A stretch of DNA of 64,000 nucleotides from Entoloma clypeatum (taxonomy: Eukaryota; Basidiomycota; Agaricomycetes; Agaricales; Entolomataceae), in contig OY751491.1 of the NCBI GenBank assembly GCA_963565915.1, positions 744,001 to 808,000 on the forward strand, in the 5' to 3' direction. The notes under the pieces are model-generated. The model did not search any database. It was not told the DNA's origin and worked only from the letters and a program-made list of their open reading frames with translations. Shown here in pieces: positions 21,464-32,150 of the stretch. The translations under genes and the position numbers were made by a program. How positions within the stretch are numbered: the first letter of the stretch is position 1; each line of letters starts with the position of its first letter.

Positions 21464-22300
21464 TCATTCTTCGTTCTCTGTTTGGTCTAGTGGTAGCATA
21501 TGAAATGCCATCACTAATTCTACCCAATCGTCATGTGCGCCCTGAGTGCGATGTTGCCCACAGGTGCAAGATCCTCCCTGAATAGGGAGCATGACTTCAT
21601 TCGCTCTGTTCGCCGCCTCAATTAAGGGGTCATTATCCGGCAACCGAATTTGTCGGGCCGGAGGTGAAAGAGGAGGTGCTCCGTGTGCTTCAGGGATGGT
21701 CCCATCATCAACATACACGGGCGGAGGATCCGTGGGATCTCCATCTTGGGTAGGTACCGCAACAGGTACCTCAGTACGGCGATTACGCCGTCTGCGGTTT
21801 TGAACTCGAGCCCTTGCTGGTCCTGCATCACACGTAGTACACAAGTAGTCAAAAGTGGTGTTGTCTATGCAATGCCTTGGGCAATGCTGACTGTCAACAA
21901 CAAGTTGTCGACACACCCCGCAACGTGCAACGATGCGTCCATTGTCATCAAGACCTGAAGGGACTGAGCCCTGTGCCGTTGGCACCATATGGACTTGCTC
22001 TCGTGATACGATCATTGTAACAGGGATTCTCTCAAGTAATCGATCAAGAATGACCCACTGAAAGGTGAATTCAATACCTCGAATGCTGCGAGGTTCACCG
22101 TTGAGGGAATCATCGAGCTCGATGTATTCGATACTGAGGAAACCAGTCTCCAGGCTAGCATACAAAGCGGATGCTGCCAATAATAGCGCAAAAGCTAAGA
22201 TACTTAGAGCATGCGGCGCTAGGGCCGGGGCCCATAACCTAATGATGTAACCGACATAGGCAGCCCAAAGGGCGCTCAAGACATAGCGGTACGAAGGCAT
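21464..22300 (-). CDS. Copia-B ORF1: membrane-anchor/zinc-like protein starting inside the LTR
   Basis: A 278-codon uninterrupted frame lies between the 5' LTR and gag. Its ATG (22298-22300) is inside the LTR, downstream of the LTR TATA box (22418-22425), and appears to be the first ATG after the expected transcription start. The first ~20 codons come from LTR sequence; the rest is internal. Two hydrophobic segments (about 7-23 and 30-48) predict a membrane hairpin or anchor. A Cys/His cluster follows: CxxC at 127-130, C140, C144 and CxxC at 154-157, a possible zinc-binding module. Next come a basic run at 169-175 and a Pro/acidic C-terminus with C245 and C247. No Copia family protein of this kind is known to me. 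It is not gag, protease, IN, RT or RH. The stop is about 90 bp from the gag ATG. The frame survived although gag and pol on the same copy carry stops. Confidence 0.6.
   Translation of the reverse strand: MPSYRYVLSALWAAYVGYIIRLWAPALAPHALSILAFALLLAASALYASLETGFLSIEYIELDDSLNGEPRSIRGIEFTFQWVILDRLLERIPVTMIVSREQVHMVPTAQGSVPSGLDDNGRIVARCGVCRQLVVDSQHCPRHCIDNTTFDYLCTTCDAGPARARVQNRRRRNRRTEVPVAVPTQDGDPTDPPPVYVDDGTIPEAHGAPPLSPPARQIRLPDNDPLIEAANRANEVMLPIQGGSCTCGQHRTQGAHDDWVELVMAFHMLPLDQTENEE
22225..22239 (-). promoter_or_regulatory. Copia-B primer binding site (initiator tRNA half type)
   Basis: On the minus strand, three bases after the 5' LTR, the sequence is GGTTATGGGCCCCGG. It is complementary to the anticodon stem-loop of initiator Met tRNA around CAT. 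The same 15 bases directly follow the Copia-A LTRs. Drosophila copia primes from an initiator tRNA half-molecule through a very similar site. Confidence 0.75.
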
Positions 22301-22581
22301 ATGGAAGCTAGACTAACCTGGTTAAGAGACGTTAGTGGAATCAAGAAGCGAACTAGCTACAACGTCTCAGAGAACTGGGTGTTCAAGAGTTAGGATTTAC
22401 CGTACTAAATACATGGGTATTTATACTAATCCAATATGCGCACGGACCATTGTACAAACAATACATAAACAAGTCATGCGTCCGTGGTTATACCATAAAC
22501 TCACATATATGGTAATAGTGACTTTATAGTCACTTCCTGTGACAAGCACATGGTGCGACATATCTGGCGATATGTTCAACA
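22243..22581 (-). repeat. Copia-B 5' LTR
   Basis: A 339-bp LTR matching 15899-16237. It contains the TATA box and the first codons of ORF1. The sense-strand start is TGTTGAACATATC. Confidence 0.92.
22418..22425 (-). promoter_or_regulatory. Copia-B LTR TATA box
   Basis: TATAAATA on the minus strand inside the 5' LTR, about 160 bp from its sense-strand start. It is placed to start transcription near 22390, upstream of the ORF1 ATG at 22300. Confidence 0.6.
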
Positions 22582-22740
22582 AGAGGATGATGATGTCATC
22601 GGCATATTGTACCACAGCGAGGATCTCTGGCATGAACTGCATCAGTAAAAGGGCAAATTACTTAATGCTACTTAGGCTTACTTACCAGAGTGCCAAGAAC
22701 ACTAAGGCACCAAGACAAGCCTAAGAAGATTGTTCGACTT

Positions 22741-23049
22741 TGTTGAAGTTCCACCTGGGCGTTAGCCACAGATGTACTGAGCAACCAGCTACAGTGGAAG
22801 TACTCTACATAACCGTTCTAGCCACTTACATGGTTTGGGAGGGGTGAGGCTGGTGAGAGCGGTTGAGGCTGGTAAGAGCGATGGAGCTGGTTAAGAGTCA
22901 AGAGACAACTTGTTGATATTGACAGTTTCCTGGTCTTATATACCGTACTACTGTTTGTACCAACCAAACAAGTATGTAATGAAGATATGTAAAGGTCACG
23001 TGATGTAATCTAATCTAATCTAATCTACATGATGGGAAAAGTTTCAACA
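22741..23049 (-). repeat. Copia-A outer 3' LTR
   Basis: A 309-bp LTR. The internal side starts with seven C residues (a polypurine tract on the minus strand) at 23050-23056. Confidence 0.93.
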
Positions 23050-23126
23050 CCCCCCCATATTTAGTACATACTTCTAAATACTTCTTACTTTTTCCCACAT
23101 ATATATATATAGGTACTCTGTTTCGC

Positions 23127-24214
23127 CTAGTTTTTTATCAATCCGAAGTACAGGATAAACTTGGAAAAGAGGATTTTTCCCAGATTCTTAGTTAAAAGGT
23201 CTGCAGGGTTGTTCACTCCTTCAATGAATTCGACCGTAATTATCCCTTCGGAGACTTTTTCTCTGACGAAGTGGAATCGCACGTCAATGTGCTTGGATCG
23301 CTTCTCAGTTACAGGGTTGGATGCGATAAAGACAGAGCCATTGTTATCTCCGTAGATCGGTACTGATCCGATCTGCATTCCAAGTTCGGCAAGCATGCTT
23401 CTCAGCCATGTTGCTGCGCGACTGCAGTCTGATAACGCCATATACTCTGCTTCTGTGGAAGAGAGGGCGATGGTCTTTTGCGCCGATGATACCCATGTCA
23501 CTGCTCCAGACGCCAGTGATATGAAGAAGCCAGTGGTAGACCTCCTCGTGTTTTCATCTGACGCCCAGTCGGAGTCTGTGAATGCATAGATTCCTTTCCC
23601 TGAGTCGCCATCATACATGATTGCGTAATTTTTTGTCGCCTTCAGATACCTGCAAATATCCCTAGCCACTTCTAAATGGCGTTTGGTGGGATTTGCAGAA
23701 AACTGCGACATTTTAATCACGGCAAAACAGATGTCTGGCCTTGTTCCAATCATCAGATATAGAAGTGATCCGATGACGGATTGGTACTTTGATCGAAGTT
23801 CTGCATTGGGTTCATCTTCGGACATCATGGGTTTGTAGCCCGTAGGAAGTGGGGTATGGGTGGCGTTAGATTCGCTCATCCCCATTCGTTCGAGTATTTT
23901 CTCAAGGTAAGGTACTTGATCGATGAAGATACGTTTCCCGCGTTGCCTTATTTGGATAGAGAGAAATTCCTTTGGTTCCCCATCAGGCACAAGGTGCCCT
24001 AGGTCCCTACATTCCCATGTGGTCATGAAGGCCTTCTTTTTCTCTAGCGTATATTCCTGGTTTGTGCCGAGAAAAGCAGAGTCGTCGACATAGATGACGG
24101 CAATTACAATTTCCCCGTTGGTACTTTTGTGAATGAACACTCCCGCATCGGAGTGAAGCCGGACAAAGCCGAGCTTTTTCATGGAGGAATCAAGTTCCCT
24201 CCACCAGGCTAATG
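23127..24214 (-). pseudogene. Copia-A outer pol, 3' part: RT C-terminus and RNase H
   Basis: The minus-strand frame ends at 23127. It begins at the insertion breakpoint 24214 within the Copia RT segment that precedes LAWWRELDSSMKKLGF. It continues through the catalytic YVDD (IYVDDSAFLG) and RNase H with FTDSDWASDE, the SSTEAEYMALSD motif, HIDVRFHFVREKV and a terminal NPADLLTKNLG. It was continuous with 28227-31844 before the nested insertion. No further stops are seen in this part. Confidence 0.9.
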
Positions 24215-24518
24215 TGTTGAAACTTTTCCCATCATGTAGATTAGATTAGATTACATCACGTGACCTTTACATATCTTCATTACATACTTGTTTGGTTGGT
24301 ACAAACAGTAGTACGGTATATAAGACCAGGAAACTGTCAATATCAACAAGTTGTCTCTTGACTCTTAACCAGCTCCATCGCTCTTACCAGCCTCAACCGC
24401 TCTCACCAGCCTCACCCTTCCCAACCAAGTAAGTGACTAGAACGGTAGAGTAGAGTACTTCCACTGTAGCCGTGTTGCTCAGTACATCTGTGGCTAGCGC
24501 CCAGGTGGAACTTCAACA
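24215..24518 (+). repeat. Copia-A inner 5' LTR
   Basis: A 304-bp LTR with TGTTGAAAC...CTTCAACA ends. It is one pentamer (gatta) shorter than the copy at 62661-62971. Confidence 0.93.
24317..24324 (+). promoter_or_regulatory. Copia-A LTR TATA box
   Basis: TATATAAG in the sense strand of the LTR, about 100 bp after its start. It is preserved in all Copia-A LTRs in this window. A TCACGTGA-like palindrome (CACGTGA near 24258) lies upstream and resembles bHLH factor sites. Confidence 0.6.
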
Positions 24519-24533
24519 GGTTATGGGCCCCGG
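24519..24533 (+). promoter_or_regulatory. Copia-A primer binding site
   Basis: GGTTATGGGCCCCGG begins directly after the LTR. It is complementary to the initiator tRNA-Met anticodon arm and identical in the copies at 32657-32671 (minus) and 62972-62986. Confidence 0.75.
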
Positions 24534-24881
24534 ATAGCAGAGGGACTTGGGAAACGCTGGCAACAGCGAGTACCTGCCCACTCTACCCTGGTTGGCAAAG
24601 AACCGATCGAAAGATCTAGGTTCTGAGTCATACTTCTTCACATATGAACCTGGGAACGTCATTACGACAAGTACCTGTCATGAGACGTCCCTAAGGGGAT
24701 TGACCTAGTACACTTCATGTGGAAAACGTTGATCGCACCTTATACGTTTCTGACATATAAAGGGTTTTCCCGTGACCGCTATTCCTAAAGGGAATATGTC
24801 ATAAGGAATCATTTAATTGTTTTCTTGAATCATATTCATAAACACATCACTGATTGGGAACCCTTTTTAGATCCATCTACA

Positions 24882-27800
24882 ATGTCTACCTCTCGCTCTG
24901 CTCTTGACACGATCGCCCCCTTTGACGGCATCGACTACAGGAGCTGGGCCGAAAAAATGAAGTCTTACCTCCTCCATCAAGGAGTCTGGCGCCTTGTTTC
25001 TGGCGACATCCCCCGCCCTGTCATCGCCGACTTCACCACCACAGTCTCCACCCCTGGGGCCACTGCTGCTGCTCCCCCTGTGCTGGTTACCACTGTTGAC
25101 CACCCTGGCTTCCGCAAGGAAGAAAAAGCCTGGATTAGGGACGACAACACAGCCCTTGGAGCGATCCGTCTGAAAGTCTCTGAGGCGATCAGGCGACACA
25201 TCAAAGACAGCACCTCGGCACTTGGCGTGTGGAAAACGCTAAAGGATGCCTACTCCAAGGTATCCCCGGCTGTCATCTTCGGCGACTTCAAGACCGCCAC
25301 CACCTTCAAGCTGTCTGGACGCGACCCCGTGCCTGAAATCGAACGCCTGGGGTCTCTTTTCGCTCGGCTCGCCGATTCGAACTTTGACGTCCCCGATCTG
25401 ATGCAGGCAATGATCCTGGCAAATGCAATTCCCGACGCCTGGTCGTCACTGTCCACCGCCCTCTTCCAGGTCTATGACGCCGACGATTTCACCTACAAGG
25501 CCGTCGCCGAGAGCATCATCTCTGAATATCGGCGCAAATATGCAATTGGGTCTACTCGGGCGTCCAACGAGCAGGCCCGGAAAATCTCCGGGACAAAGCG
25601 TAAGGGGCAGGACCCCAAATGGGAAAGGCAGCAAAAGCCGAGTACCTCGCAGAACGATGCTGACGAGCAGCCCAACTCGGCCGACCCAAGTACCGCTTCT
25701 GAGAAGAAGAAGGGAAAGGGACGTTGGCGCAATCAGAAGAAAAGCGCTAACAATGCGGACAACACGTCCGATCATGTGGAAGAAACAGTTGAGTTCGTTG
25801 CTCCTGCCATTCACTTCCCCCCTCTTCCGGCACCGTCCTTCACAACCGTCACTGGTCGCGGGAAAACAATAAGTACCGCGCAGCCCGATTCCGCAAAGAT
25901 GCAGTCGCTCCTGCAACGAATGAACCCCCCTCCGTCACAGTACACCGGGCTTCCTTCTGGAAAACCATCCGTGTGGAAAAAGAACGACCATGTCCGCAAA
26001 CTCGCGCGCGGCATTGGTGCTCGCCCCTCAGGATCGAATCTTCGTATCCTAGACACCATCATTCCTGACATCGACGAAAGGCCGGCTAAACAGCGTCACG
26101 TAGCCCCGTCGATAGAAGAATCGCTGGAGATGATGGACATAGACCATCAAAACGAGCGAATGGGGCCGGAACAATTCGAGGATGGGCTGATCGAACTTGA
26201 CGGTTCGTCACATCCTTCTCTCAAACTTGACCAAATGGGAAACGCTAATAATCACGCACAGACGTTTGAATATATATTAGCTAGTACCAATGCAGATAGT
26301 ATAGATCTCTTTAGTGATGATCTGTACAAAAAATATATCAAACATTTTGCGTCCTGCACACACTGCAAAGAGAGAGAACGCGCTCAGTGGATCTTAGATT
26401 CCGGCGCATCATTACACTTTACCCATGAGTTTAAAGACTTCGTGTACTACAGGCCTCTCAAGGCTAAGCAATTTGTCCAAACAGCTGCAAAGGGAAAGAA
26501 ACTGGAAATTCTCGGAGTTGGGGCCGTTCCAGTACGGCATACCATAAATGGGGAAATAAAAACCCATCTTCTCCGACCTGTATTCTACATTCTGGACATG
26601 GACACATGCCTATTGTCCCTAGGCGTCTTCCTTAATCACGGTTACAAAGTTGATGGAATGCGTGGAGAAATTAATATCTCTAAAGGGCTGAACAAAATAC
26701 AGTTTTCGCCCCATTTTATCGGACAAACCATTTATTGGTTAGACACTGAAATACGCTATGACCAAATCCACGCGATCTCTAGCGAAATCACTGTTGAAAC
26801 CTGGCATAAATGCCTTGGCCACCCAAATGACCAGGCGCTCAATAAGATTCCCACTAGTACCAAAGGAGTACCCAAAACGTTAGTACATGAGAAATCACAG
26901 GAAAGCTGCACAGGGTGTCTAAAAGGGAAAATGCCAAATCAATCTTATCCTAACTCGATGACAAGGGCTGTCAAACCCTTTGATTTGATCCATTCGGATT
27001 TAAAGCAGATATCCACGGCATCGTACCACAAGTACAAATATTTCCTTACCTTTTTGGACGATTTTTCATCCCATGTCTGGGTCGTCTTGCTTAGGAAGAA
27101 GTCAGGCGCCATCACGGCGCTGAAACAATTCCTTGCGATGATCCAGAATCAATTTGCCGCTACCCCTAAAAAGTGGCGGGTTGATGGAGGTGGAGAATTT
27201 GACGAATACAAGGATGTACTTGCCGATCATGGAATTCTGATCGACGTCACGCTCCCATATCAGCACCAGCAGAATGGTAGAGCAGAAAGGATCAATCGAA
27301 CACTATGGGAAAAATCTCAGGCATTGCGCTTCGATGCATGCTTACCGCCCATGTGGTGGGAATTCTGTTTGGAACACGCAGCATTTCTCTACAACAGAAC
27401 CCCCATGCAGCGTCTTGAATGGGAAACCCCTTACTTCAGGGTGACCAATGAGATCCCCGACATGTCTAGTGTCAGAGTATTTGGATGTCAGGCATATGTA
27501 TATATCCCAAAGGAGAAACGTAGGAACTCCCTGGAATCAAGATCCCGATTGATGATTTATCTCGGATCGAAACCAGGGGTCAAAGGATACCGCTTCATGG
27601 ATCCTGAGACCAACACGATCTTCATGGGCGGGAAAGCTATCTTTGATGAAAGCAAGTACCCTAGATGCCACATCGACCCGTTGCCAGAAAACCACCCAGA
27701 AATGGAAGACCCAGAGCCGGCTGATGAGTTTGAGGATCTCATTCCCGGCAGCAATGACGACGATAGTCACAACGAAACACCTCATGACCCAGTTCCCATT

Positions 27801-28026
27801 GAACAGGATCAACCTGAATCAGACAACGAACTGCCTGCCAGTGAGCCTGATGACGAACCGCGAGTACCCACTCCGGAACCCCAGCAAGTACCAGATCGAC
27901 CGATCAGGGAACGACGAGTTCGGAAGATGCCAGGAAGCATCTATGGGGAAGACACTCCAGCGTCTGATCTTGAAAAATTAGATCGAAGACGGAGATTGGG
28001 CGGTCAAACGGCATGGATGAATGACC
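24882..28026 (+). CDS. Copia-A Gag-Pol polyprotein, inner copy (partial)
   Basis: The ATG at 24882 (MSTSRSALDTIAPFDG) matches the start in the other two copies, so the longer frame back to 24825 is not used. It is open for 1048 codons to the gap. Domains in order: Copia gag (about 1-250); a Lys/Ser-rich linker without a clear zinc knuckle; protease with WILDSGASLHFT near residue 515; the GAG-pre-integrase zinc finger (TWHKCLGH, then SCTGCLKG); and the integrase core with HSDLKQI, FLDDFSSHVW and HQQNGRAERINRTL. After these comes an acidic Pro-rich linker up to the expected RT start. The zinc finger reads WHKC where the sister copy has WHKR. No stop or frameshift is seen in the visible part, so this is the best-preserved copy. 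The rest of the frame across the gap is not real. Confidence 0.9.
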
Positions 28027-28226
28027 NNNNNNNNNNNNNNNNNNNNNNNNNNNNNNNNNNNNNNNNNNNNNNNNNNNNNNNNNNNNNNNNNNNNNNNNNN
28101 NNNNNNNNNNNNNNNNNNNNNNNNNNNNNNNNNNNNNNNNNNNNNNNNNNNNNNNNNNNNNNNNNNNNNNNNNNNNNNNNNNNNNNNNNNNNNNNNNNNN
28201 NNNNNNNNNNNNNNNNNNNNNNNNNN
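28027..28226. other. assembly gap (200 N)
   Basis: Exactly 200 N, a placeholder of unknown true length. By comparison with the sister element it should hold the inner copy's RT, RNase H and 3' LTR, a taatg duplication and a few codons of the outer RT. Confidence 0.98.
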
Positions 28227-31200
28227 GCTTTGAATAGTTGGTACACAAGGGTGTTCTTTCCCTTTTACTATGTAGCCCTCAGGCTGTCACATGTAAATGA
28301 CTTCACAGAGCGTTCCATAGAGGAAGGCTGATGAGACGTCCAAAAGTGTCATGAACCACCCTTCAAGGGCTGTCAATGCCAGTATTAGTCGGACGGTTTC
28401 ATATCTTACGACTGGTGAGAAGATCTGATCAAAGTCGATCCCTTCTACCTGTGAGAAGCCTTTTGCGACGAGGCGCGCTTTCAGACGCCCGTCGGACTTT
28501 TCGTTGTAAACCCATTTGTTCCTTAGAGCTTTCCTCCCTGCAGGCAGGGGTACTAGCTCCGTGATCACCCCGCGGCGTTTGAGCATGTCTAGCTCTTTAC
28601 GTTCAGCCGCATACCAGTCTTCTCTATTTGGAAGAGGGTATATGTCTTTATGGGACATTTCAACGATGCCAACTTGGACTGATATTGCCTCCATCAGGAG
28701 GTCATTCATCCATGCCGTTTGACCGCCCAATCTCCGTCTTCGATCTAATTTTTCAAGATCAGACGCTGGAGTGTCTTCCCCATAGATGCTTCCTGGCATC
28801 TTCCGAACTCGTCGTTCCCTGATCGGTCGATCTGGTACTTGCTGGGGTTCCGGAGTGGGTACTCGCGGTTCGTCATCAGGCTCACTGGCAGGCAGTTCGT
28901 TGTCTGATTCAGGTTGATCCTGTTCAATGGGAACTGGGTCATGAGGTGTTTCGTTGTGACTATCGTCGTCATTGCTGCCGGGAATGAGATCCTCAAACTC
29001 ATCAGCCGGCTCTGGGTCTTCCATTTCTGGGTGGTTTTCTGGCAACGGGTCGATGTGGCATCTAGGGTACTTGCTTTCATCAAAGATAGCTTTCCCGCCC
29101 ATGAAGATCGTGTTGGTCTCAGGATCCATGAAGCGGTATCCTTTGACCCCTGGTTTCGATCCGAGATAAATCATCAATCGGGATCTTGATTCCAGGGAGT
29201 TCCTACGTTTCTCCTTTGGGATATATACATATGCCTGACATCCAAATACTCTGACACTAGACATGTCGGGGATCTCATTGGTCACCCTGAAGTAAGGGGT
29301 TTCCCATTCAAGACGCTGCATGGGGGTTCTGTTGTAGAGAAATGCTGCGTGTTCCAAACAGAATTCCCACCACATGGGCGGTAAGCATGCATCGAAGCGC
29401 AATGCCTGAGATTTTTCCCATAGTGTTCGATTGATCCTTTCTGCTCTACCATTCTGCTGGTGCTGATATGGGAGCGTGACGTCGATCAGAATTCCATGAT
29501 CGGCAAGTACATCTTTGTATTCGTCAAATTCTCCACCTCCATCAACTTGCCACTTCTTAGGAGTAGCGGCAAATTGGTTCTGGATCATCGCAAGAAACTG
29601 TCTCAGTGCCGTAGTGGCACCAGACTTTTTCCTAAGCAAGACGACCCAGACATGAGATGAAAAATCGTCCAAAAACGTGAGGAAGTATTTGTACTTGTGG
29701 TATGATGCCGTGGATATCTGTTTTAGGTCTGAATGAATCAGATCGAAGGGTTTGACAGCCCTCGTCATTGAATTGGGGTATGATTGATTCGGCATTTTCC
29801 CTTTTAGGCACCCCGTGCAGCTTTCCTGTGATTTCTCACGTACTAACGTTCTGGGTACTCCTTTGGTACTGGTGGGAATCTTATTGAGCGCCTGGTCATT
29901 TGGGTGGCCAAGGCGTTTATGCCAGGTTTCAACAGTGATTTCGCTAGAGATCGCGTGGATTTGGTCATAGCGTATTTCAGTGTCTAACCAATAAATGGTT
30001 TGTCCGAGAATGTGAGGCGAGAACTGTATTTTGTTCTGTCCTTTGGAGATGTTAATTTCTCCACGCATTCCGTCTACTTTGTAACCGTGATTAAGGAAGA
30101 CGCCTAGGGACAATAGGCATGTGTCCATGTCCAGAATGTAGAATACAGGTCGGAGAAGATGGGTTTTTATTTCCCCATTTAGGGTATGCCGTACTGGAAC
30201 GGCCCCAACTCCGAGAATTTCCAGTTTCTTTCCCTTTGCAGCTGTTTGGACAAATTGCTTAGCCTTGAGAGGCCTGTAGTACGCGAAGTCTTTAAACTCA
30301 TGGGTAAAGTGTAATGATGCGCCGGAATCTAAGATCCACTGAGCGCGTTCTTTCTCTTTGCAGTGTGTGCAGGACGCAAAATGTTTGATATATTTTTTGT
30401 ACAGATCATCACTAAAGAGATCTATACTATCTGCATTGGTACTAGCTAATATATATTCAAACGTCTGTGCGTGATTATTAGCGTTTCCCATTTGGTCAAG
30501 TTTGAGAGAAGGATGTGACAAACCGTCAAGTTCGATCAGCCCATCTTCGAATTGTTCCGGCCCCATCCGCTCGCTTTGATGGTCTATGTCCATCATCCTG
30601 AGGGAGTCATCCAAAGGCGGAGTGACTCGACGCTGCTTGGATGGTCTTCCATCTTCTTCTGGGATAATCGTATCCAGAATTCGAAGGTTTGACCCTGAGG
30701 GACGAGCACCAATGTTCCGCGTGAGTTTACAGACATGATCGTTCTTTTTCCACACAGACGGTTTTCCAGATGGAAGTCCGGTGTACTGGGAAGGGGGCGG
30801 GTTCATGCGTTGCAGGAGCGACTGCATTCTTCCTGAATCGGGCTGTGTGGTACTTGTGGTTTTCCCGCGGCCAGTGACGGTGGTGAAGGATGGTGCCGGA
30901 AGAGGGGGGAAGTGGATGGCAGGAGCAACAAACTCAACCATTTCTTCCACATGGTCGGACATGTTGTCCGCATTGTTAGCGCTTTTCTTCTGATTGCGCC
31001 AGCGTCCCTTTCCCTTCTTCTTTTCAGAAGCGGTCTTTGGGTCGGCCGAGTTAGGCTGCTCGTCAGCATCGTTCTGCGAGGTACTCGGCTTTTGCTGCTT
31101 TTCCCATTTGGGGTCCTGCCCCTTTCGCTTTGTCCCGGAAATTTTCCGGGCCTGCTCATTGGACGCATGAGTAGACCCGACCAAATACTTGCGCCTGTAT

Positions 31201-31844
31201 TCAGAGATGATGCTTTCGGCGACGGCTTTGTAGGTGAAATCATCGGCGTCGTAGACCTGGAAAAGGGCAGTGGAGAGTGACGACCAGGTGTCGGGAATTG
31301 CATTGGCCAGGATCATTGCCTGCATCAGATCGGGGACGATAAAGTTCGAATCGGCGAGCCGAGCGAAAAGAGACCCCAGGCGTTCGATTTCAGGCACGGG
31401 GTCGCGTCCAGACAGCTTGAAGGTGGTGGCGGTCTTGAAGTCGCCGAAGATGACAGCCGGGGATACCTTGGAGTAGGCATCCTTTAGCGTTTTCCACACG
31501 CCAAGTGCCGAGGTGCTGTCTTTGATGTGTCGCCTGATCGCCTCAGAGACTTTCAGACGGATCGCTCCAAGGGCTGTGTTGTCGTCCCTAATCCAGGCTT
31601 TTTCTTCCTTGCGGAAGCCAGGGTGGTCAACAGTGGTAACCAGCACAGGAGGAGCAGCAGCGGTGGGACCGGGAGTGGAGACCGTAGTGGTGAAGTCGGC
31701 GATCACGGGACGAGTGATGTCGCCAGAGACGATGCGCCAGACTCCTTGATGGAGGAGGTAAGACTTCATTTTCTCGGCCCAGCTCTGGTAGTCGATGCCG
31801 TCAAAGGCGGTGATGATGTTGAGGGCAGAACGAGAGGTAGACAT
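28227..31844 (-). pseudogene. Copia-A Gag-Pol, outer copy (gag to RT)
   Basis: ATG at 31844 begins 1185 open codons to TGA at 28287-28289. Domains mirror the inner copy: gag, protease (WILDSGASLHFT), integrase with intact zinc finger and DDE landmarks, and the start of RT (KARLVAKGFSQVEGIDFDQIFSPV, then DVSSAFLYG). The TGA falls just before the conserved QPEG motif and fits a CGA-to-TGA change. A one-base insertion follows shortly after, in the CCC run near 28248. The remainder of RT and RNase H is at 23127-24214. These lesions and the nested insertion inactivate this copy. Confidence 0.9.
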
Positions 31845-32150
31845 TGTAGATGAATCTAAAAAAGGGTTCCCAATCAGTGATGTGTTATGAATATGATTTA
31901 AGAAAACAATTTAAATGATTCCTTTATGACATATTCCCTTTAGGAATAGCGGCCACGGGAAAACCCTTTATATGTCAGAAACGTATAAGGTGCGATCAAC
32001 GTTTCCACATGGAGTGTACTAGGTCAATCCCCTTAGGGACATCTCATGACAGGTACTTGTCGTAATGACATTCCCAGGTTCATATGTGAAGAAGTAAGAC
32101 TCAGAACCTAGATCTTTCGATCGGTTCTTTGCCAACCAGGGTAGAGTGGG

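Larger units (their letters stand above)
15899..22581 (-). mobile_element. Ty1/Copia LTR retrotransposon, family Copia-B
   Basis: Full-length 6.7-kb element on the minus strand with paired 339-bp LTRs (15899-16237 and 22243-22581) that differ at about five sites, all transitions. In sense order it holds: 5' LTR, tRNA-iMet-type primer binding site (22225-22239), an extra ORF1 (22300-21464), gag (21374-20301), protease/integrase (20187-19125), integrase/RT/RNase H (19124-16245), a polypurine tract (16238-16250) and the 3' LTR. Premature stops in gag and pol and damage in integrase make it non-autonomous. Flanks are agtaa and agagg, not a clean target duplication, so the outer edges may have been altered. 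Confidence 0.9.
24215..28026 (+). mobile_element. Copia-A element (inner, nested copy), 3' half in the gap
   Basis: Plus-strand copy inserted into the RT region of the outer element. It has a 5' LTR (24215-24518), a primer binding site (24519-24533), a leader, and an open gag-protease-integrase frame from 24882 that runs into the N gap at 28027. Its RT, RNase H and 3' LTR (about 1.6 kb expected) are not in the sequence. The bases before the LTR are taatg, expected to be repeated after the missing 3' LTR. Confidence 0.9.

Noticed and set aside
15894..22586. target duplication for Copia-B
   Set aside because: Flanks agtaa and agagg do not match; no duplication is claimed.
24825..28331. a single 1168-codon plus-strand protein
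   Set aside because: It reads through 200 N and then into antisense of the outer Copia RT. The real frame starts at 24882 and is only known to 28026.
30803..31303. 166-codon minus-strand frame and plus-strand frames over Copia-A gag
   Set aside because: Out-of-frame shadows of gag; the same shadows occur over the gag at 24882.
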